Source: Isoetes taiwanensis
Lineage: Eukaryota > Streptophyta > Lycopodiopsida > Isoetales > Isoetaceae
Direction: 5' to 3'
Length of the DNA stretch: 64,000 nucleotides
Assembly (NCBI GenBank): GCA_021234155.1
Contig: JAJEKV010000027.1
Span: forward strand, 17,328,891-17,392,890
Part shown: positions 59,143 to 64,000 of the stretch, piece after piece
How the letters are laid out: each line of letters begins with the position of its first letter
How positions within the stretch are numbered: position 1 is the stretch's first letter
Position numbers and translations under genes: made by a program
Notes under the pieces: model-generated
The model's input: the letters and a program-made list of their open reading frames with translations, nothing else
The model's database searches: none
Told to the model about the DNA's origin: nothing

Positions 59143-59789
59143 TAATCTTCTCCATCCGGCTTTGCTGCTGTAGACTGGCATATCCGGCTTTCTTTATTTG
59201 TAGCCATCTTTGCTGGGGAAAGGGATATGGCCTTGTTTATTTTGAATACTATCTCATGTTATTTCCGATCTTATATTCCGGATCTTTTCTATGGAGCTTG
59301 AAGCCTATGAAAGCAAAAAACGTCACTAAGCCGATGCAATATTTGAAACAACGCTAATCTCCATAGCTGGAAGCTCGAGTTTTGGAGTCCCAAAGGTATG
59401 TACCAAATTTCTTTTTAAGAATGGACGGGCCCAAAAATATGTACCAAAGTTCAAAATTCAAGCACGGGCGGGAAAAAAAGGCGGGGTAAAAAGTAGGGTA
59501 CAATAAGTAATGCAGTTGTATTGGGACATTCTAGCATGCTATTATGTAGGTAGGTTAATATACATTCTAGCATGCTATTATGTAGGCTAGGTTAATGGTA
59601 CGTATGGAAAATCAATATGAAAAAAATTAAAAATAGGTACTTAGCTTTTTAGATGTGTGTATGTCATCTTAAAAGGCGGGGTACAGAAAAAAACGGGATT
59701 AAAAAAAATACATTAAAAAAATACGTTTCTAGGCATATATTTCTTATTCTAAGGTAAAAATTTAACTTTTAAAAGATCATAATATACTT

Positions 59790-60070
59790 TAAGTACACAT
59801 TAAGGTGTGCTAGTATAAAAATGCTAGTATAAAAATGCTAATGTGTGCTAATATGCTAATGTGTGCTAATACTAATGTGTACTAATGTATAAAAATACTA
59901 ATGTGTGCTTTGCATGGACTGTGTGCTAGTATGCTAATGCTTGTATTATGAAATTGTGGTAGTATAAAGTACTAAAGTGTGCTAATTAAGGTGTGCTAAA
60001 AAAAAAATGCTAATGTGTGCTAATACTAATGAGTGCTAGTATAAAAACAATTGTTAAATACTAATGTGTG
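59790..60070. repeat. Short irregular tandem repeat (CTAATGTGTG)
   Basis: Copies of GCTAATGTGTGCTAATACTA and shorter forms alternate with AT-rich spacers inside E2. Confidence 0.75.
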
Positions 60071-60177
60071 CTAAATACTAATAAACTATGGTGTGATAGA
60101 ATAATAAACTATGGTGGAAAATTAGATGGATAGATAGATAAAATGATGCTCCGCAAAAATAATCTCTAGCCCTTGAA

Positions 60178-60680
60178 ATTGCCTTTTTTTACTCTGAGAG
60201 TCGAGAAAGGCCCTCAATCCTGCGTTTTTAAACTTTGAGTACGCCTTTCTCGACTTCGAAGTTGAGAAAGGCCTTGACGACCCTAAAACCCGGCGTTTTT
60301 TAAACTTTGAGCTGCCTTTCTCGACTCGCGAGTCGAGAAAGGCCTTCTGACCCCTAAAACCTGCGTTTTTCGCTTTGAGCTGCCTTTCTCGACTCGCGAG
60401 TCGAGAAAGGCCTTCTGACCCCTAAAACCTGCGTTTCTAAACTTTGAGTTGCCTTTCTCGACTTCGCGAAGTCGAAAAAGGCCTCTAACCCCTAAAACCC
60501 GGTGTTTTTAAACTTTGGCTGCCTTTCTCGACTCGCGAGTCGAGAAAGGCCTTCTGACCCCTAAAACCTGCGTTTCTCGCTTTGAGCTGCCTTTCTCACC
60601 TGTGTTTTTCCCTCTAAGCTGCCTTTTTAATTTTGATCTGGCTTTCTCGACTCGCGAGTCGAGAAAAGGCTCTTAGGCCT
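60178..60680. repeat. Palindrome array in E2, period about 69 bp
   Basis: About seven units. Most contain a perfect 28-base palindrome, CCTTTCTCGACTCG followed by its complement, centred on CGCG (60315-60342, 60383-60410, 60522-60549, 60642-60668) or variants (60244, 60452). Spacers share CCCCTAAAACCTGCGTTTYT and ACTTTGAGCTGC. No coding potential. Confidence 0.93.
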
Positions 60681-60769
60681 GTATTTTCCAAAAATGGCCC
60701 TAAGAACTATGTTTTATTTTATTTTTTTTGCCTGTAGCATCACTTGACTAACTTGATTTTGTCTTTTGC

Positions 60770-60951
60770 AGTTCTTATCTCGACCAGATAGTACATGCTT
60801 GGGAGCAATGAAAAGACCAGTTCATTGCTTGGGAGCAATGAAAAGACCAGTTCATTGAAGAAAGATGTCGCGAAGAGGGTGGTGACATCAGTTGGACATA
60901 CAAGCATGTGGCCCATGAAGGAACTCCTCATACAAATTTCTATCGTTTGTA
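60770..60951 (+). pseudogene. Exon-like remnant near the right end of E2
   Basis: After an acceptor TTTTGCAG the sequence reads SYLDQIVHAWEQ, then TGA, KDQFIAWEQ, TGA, and KDQFIEERCREEGGDISWTY followed by KHVAHEGTPHTNFYR to a GTAAGT donor near 60952. A tandem duplication of about 30 bases (GCTTGGGAGCAATGAAAAGA...) created the repeated stop. Coding origin is likely; the family is unknown. Confidence 0.3.
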
Positions 60952-63309
60952 AGTTGCTCCGTGACTTGGAGAGAGCTCCACGCACCGTTTGCACTAGGTG
61001 GGTCATGTGTGAAGAGGGTGTAATCTTTGTGCCCATACGACCACTATGGTCTCTTCACCCACTGTAATATATATTGTAATGAGCCCATTTATAAATATAA
61101 GGTATCTCTTGTCTACCCACCTAAGAAAATAGAGCCAAAATGTTCAACTAAGAATCTTTTTCAACTAGAACTTTGGTTTCAATCTGTAATGAAATTCCTA
61201 TGTTTGTGGCATTGTTCTTGTTCTCGACTCGCTATCAAGACAAAACTGGAAGAAAGCTTGGATGCACACTAACAGACAAAAATTCGAATTATGGACAGTT
61301 TTCGGGTCGGGGTGCTCCTTTTTGTGTAAAATAACAGGGTTCCGAAAAAAAGTGGGAATGGAATGAGTCCCAGTTTAATTAAATACGACTTTTCTTTAAA
61401 TTCATATAAAAGGAGGCAGGGCCGCAGGCCAAGGTTGCAAGGTTGCACATGAGTGGACCAGATGGTTTAAAGAAGTCGGAGTAGAGGTTGGAGTACAACT
61501 GGTTCACTTCAAAGCAAGGCATCGGGCGATTCCGGAATCGGATTATAAATGGGGGTGCTCCTTTGAAAACCATATTTTTTTCCCTGTTTTTCCCACAACG
61601 TACAGAGAAGAAGAGTCAACGAGCAGAAGAGAGGATTGATTAGGGTTACGTGCATAGAAAGCCGGGAATGCAGCTTCTAAATTGTATGCAGGTGTTTTGA
61701 TTTCGTCGATCAGAGCTCTGCATTCCGTCGATCAAAAAAAGCAGAGAAACTGTAGAAAATTGTGGATGGCAGCAGTTTTGCAGAGATTTCTATAGCAAAT
61801 AGAAGATACTGAGGAAATATTTCCAATTCTGTAGGTAATCTCTCTGCCCTCATTAAACTCGCTCCTCTGTTCAGTCAAGGTAGTGTGGTATGGCTGAAAA
61901 AGACGCTGCTCTGCTTGGTTGAGATATAGATCTTTTAGAATCGGAAGCACAAATTTATGCAGCATCCTATTTCTGTATTAAGAACTGGCAGGAGGCAGAC
62001 AAAAAGGGTATATTGTAAATTTTGATTCCAAAATCTCTGATGTTGGTGGACAAAATTGAAGGAGACAGATAAGAAGATTGCAGGTGAATTTGGCCATTTT
62101 GGAGGATCCATATATGTATGCAGTTAGCTGTATCTACCAGTTCCTATTAGTTTGCCCCATTTGATCCAATGATAAATATGTCTAAAAAAATTGATAGGCT
62201 TCTGGAAATTTCTTGAAACTTCGTGCTCGAGAATCCAGAAGCTTCGAGATAATGCTTGACCATACATATGCAGTGTGCCAACAACATTTTTGTAATTCTC
62301 ATACTTGATAGTATGTTGAATATGAAGGACGTCATGATCTGGGCCAAGCTTTGGTAGTGGGACGCAGATGAAAATCAATTTGAATTCTCAAAGTAATGGT
62401 AGTTTTGAAGTATAGTTATGATGATGAGACAATCTCTTGGTAGATTTTAGGCATGACATTCAATGTTGCCTCGCTATAAACAAAAGCTTAAGTGGCTATT
62501 CTTAGATTCAATCAATATAATTAGCTTTTTCTATATCTTTACCATTGTATTTATTCTAGAAAGTAGGAAGCAATGATTGATGATTTGTTAGTGCATGTAC
62601 AATGGATTGTATAACTGGTTCTAGGTTTTTGCAATACTTAACTTATAGTGTTAATATTGCTCATTGTTGGTTACAATGTTTAAATATGAAGCAAGTTTGA
62701 TATATGGTTCTCAGATTGACAAACATCGGTGCAGAGAAGCCTTACCCTGAGAAACACAAACATTCCATGTAAAAAACATATGGAGTAGCCTCAAATCAGG
62801 CCAAGGCAATACTTTGCCTATTCGCGACTTCGTCTGAGGAATATTCAAATAGGCAGCAAGTGAGAGAACTTGCTGAATCAAAGTAGGAGACTCTTTGATG
62901 CAGAACAAAGACCTTCTAAGTAGTCTAGAAGTTTATTATTCAATGCTCATTTTGTTCTATATTTAAAAGGGTACAGTAGTTATTTTGTGCGAGCATCATA
63001 TTGCTCTTACAATAACTACTCTAATGTACCAGACATGCCATTAGATTATTGATCAGATAGAAGCCAAACTTTGTTTTGTACATATTTCCAATGAATTGTA
63101 GTGGCAAGTTATAAGTGGCAAGTTATAAGTTAATGAGCCGTGACATTGTGTGCACATTTGATAAAAAAGGTTGAATAGTAGTGGCTGGTTGTTTGGTACC
63201 AGGAATGGTCATAACCTACGTAAGAGTAGTATGGAGTTAGTACAATCTAAGATTGTATCTCCACTCACAAACGACAATGATTTTCTAATAAACAAACAAT
63301 AATAAGAAT

Positions 63310-63529
63310 TGGTCTAGTGGTAACACACTAGTTCCTTAGCAATGTGGTCTCGAGTTCGAGACCGCCCAGAATCGCACTCGGTACTGTTGGGGGTCAAATC
63401 CCAACAGACGCAATGTAAGGTGGTTGGGGGCAGGGCCCAACCAAGCAATGTAGTGTGGTGTGTGGTCGCATGTCTAGTTGGATGCTGCCTAGTGGCGTGA
63501 CGTTAAAACTACTATCTATCTATCTATCT
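63310..63529 (+). mobile_element. tRNA-derived SINE, about 220 bp
   Basis: TGGTCTAGTGGTAACACACT contains a pol III A box (63310-63320). GAGTTCGAGACC (63352-63363) is a B box. The body ends in a (CTAT)n tail at 63511-63529. Copy 1 of the Helitron (38888-38905) lacks it, although a short stretch (AGTGTTTAGTTC) differs at the junction and no clean target duplication is visible. Confidence 0.75.
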
Positions 63530-64000
63530 TATTGTCCAGTTTGCTATTCTGAATGCCCATTCTCACACTCAAAACATTCAGAAGCACGATTTATTAAATT
63601 CAAATGATCTAGGCTTTCATTGTTGTCCTTCGCATATAGGATGCTTCGAGCAGGAGACCCGATATTCCTCTTGGCACAAGTAGTTTAGTCAAATTAACTG
63701 CTCAATGCTCTTGCATCTTTCTGTTCTCACAGGTCCCTTATATAGGTTCCTTATAGAGCTCACGGCCCAGCTAGCATACTATAACGTGGGATTGGGCGCC
63801 CACGTCCAATGTTCATGGGGCACCAATAATTACACGTTGTCCAATGACTATGGGTGATGACTATGTATAATGCGCATTTGGGGGCACGTGGTATTAAAAA
63901 TGTCTCTTTAAAACAACAACAACGACATCATCATGGGCTTTTTTCCAGGCTAATGTGTTACAGAATGGCAATTTCCACAAAAAAATACTACAAGCACGTG

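Larger units (their letters stand above)
54387..61391. mobile_element. E2: 7.0-kb TIR DNA transposon
   Basis: Left end AAGTCGTATTTAATTAAA (54387) and the reverse complement of the right end (61391) are the same over 25 bases with one mismatch. TTCTT flanks both sides (54382-54386, 61392-61396), and copy 1 of the Helitron has GAAGC-TTCTT-TAAATTC uninterrupted near 30138-30154. The interior holds several exon-like fragments, a SINE-like piece, an AT-rich short tandem and a palindrome array. No transposase is recognised, so it may be non-autonomous or an unknown type. Stretches 54900-57500 and 59200-59780 show no supported gene. Confidence 0.88.
54203..64000 (+). mobile_element. Helitron copy 2 (contains E2 and a SINE), runs off the window
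   Basis: Starts A|TCCTCCTATATAATAAAA. The pieces 54203-54386 and 61397-64000 match 29957-30570 and 37461-39370 of copy 1. It is interrupted at 54387-61391 by E2. The window ends just before the expected Rep gene. Copy 2 lacks the LINE and copy 1 lacks E2, so each is the other's empty site. Confidence 0.8.

Noticed and set aside
63310-63390. Functional tRNA gene
   Set aside because: A and B boxes exist but no cloverleaf with a proper acceptor stem and anticodon arm was made out; the body and CTAT tail mark it as a SINE.

Overview
This looks like nuclear DNA from a plant with a large, repeat-rich genome. Plant hallmarks are GT-AG introns, a plant-type DnaJ/DUF3444 gene, a plant L1-like LINE with a DUF4283 ORF1, a Mutator element carrying a Ulp1 peptidase, a Ty3 chromodomain element, Helitrons and initiator-Met-tRNA primer binding sites. 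No rRNA, organellar block or CRISPR was seen. The species cannot be named from the sequence; a non-flowering land plant is only a guess. Almost everything here is mobile DNA nested in other mobile DNA. The single host-type gene is a DnaJ gene at 41.9-44.4 kb, and it is broken.

Layout. 1-1300: minus-strand remnant of a Helitron Rep/helicase gene. 1437-4928: 3' end of a Ty3 chromodomain polyprotein with polypurine tract and a long downstream block. The same block recurs from 6359 to 20313, where it is split by a 334-bp TRIM (8976-9309) and by a 10.5-kb TIR DNA transposon (9569-20040). That transposon, called E1 here, holds two tandem micro-genes, a decayed transposase-like gene (DUF7869-like), a DUF8039-like remnant, and a divergent decayed gene resembling a ParB-like plus DNA-methyltransferase protein. 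20314-28400: a minus-strand LTR retrotransposon (gag, zinc knuckle, protease-like, PBS). 29957-40690: Helitron copy 1 with a Rep gene, interrupted by a 6.9-kb L1-like LINE (30590-37460, 19-bp TSD). 41925-44388: the DnaJ gene, interrupted by a 561-bp palindrome-rich MITE and with a 7.0-kb Mutator-like element (44571-51586) inserted about 180 bp upstream of its ATG. 54203-64000: Helitron copy 2, interrupted by a 7.0-kb TIR element (E2, 54387-61391, 5-bp TSD) and carrying a tRNA-derived SINE near its right end.

Because both Helitron copies and both Ty3 blocks are present, one copy serves as the empty site for the other. Insertion boundaries and target duplications of E1, E2, the TRIM and the LINE can therefore be read directly. 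The strongest candidates for something undescribed are E1 (a transposon with its own methyltransferase-like gene and tandem micro-genes), the palindrome arrays inside the MITE and E2, and the Mutator element whose terminal motif has apparently spread into internal minisatellites that now form part of the transposase reading frame.
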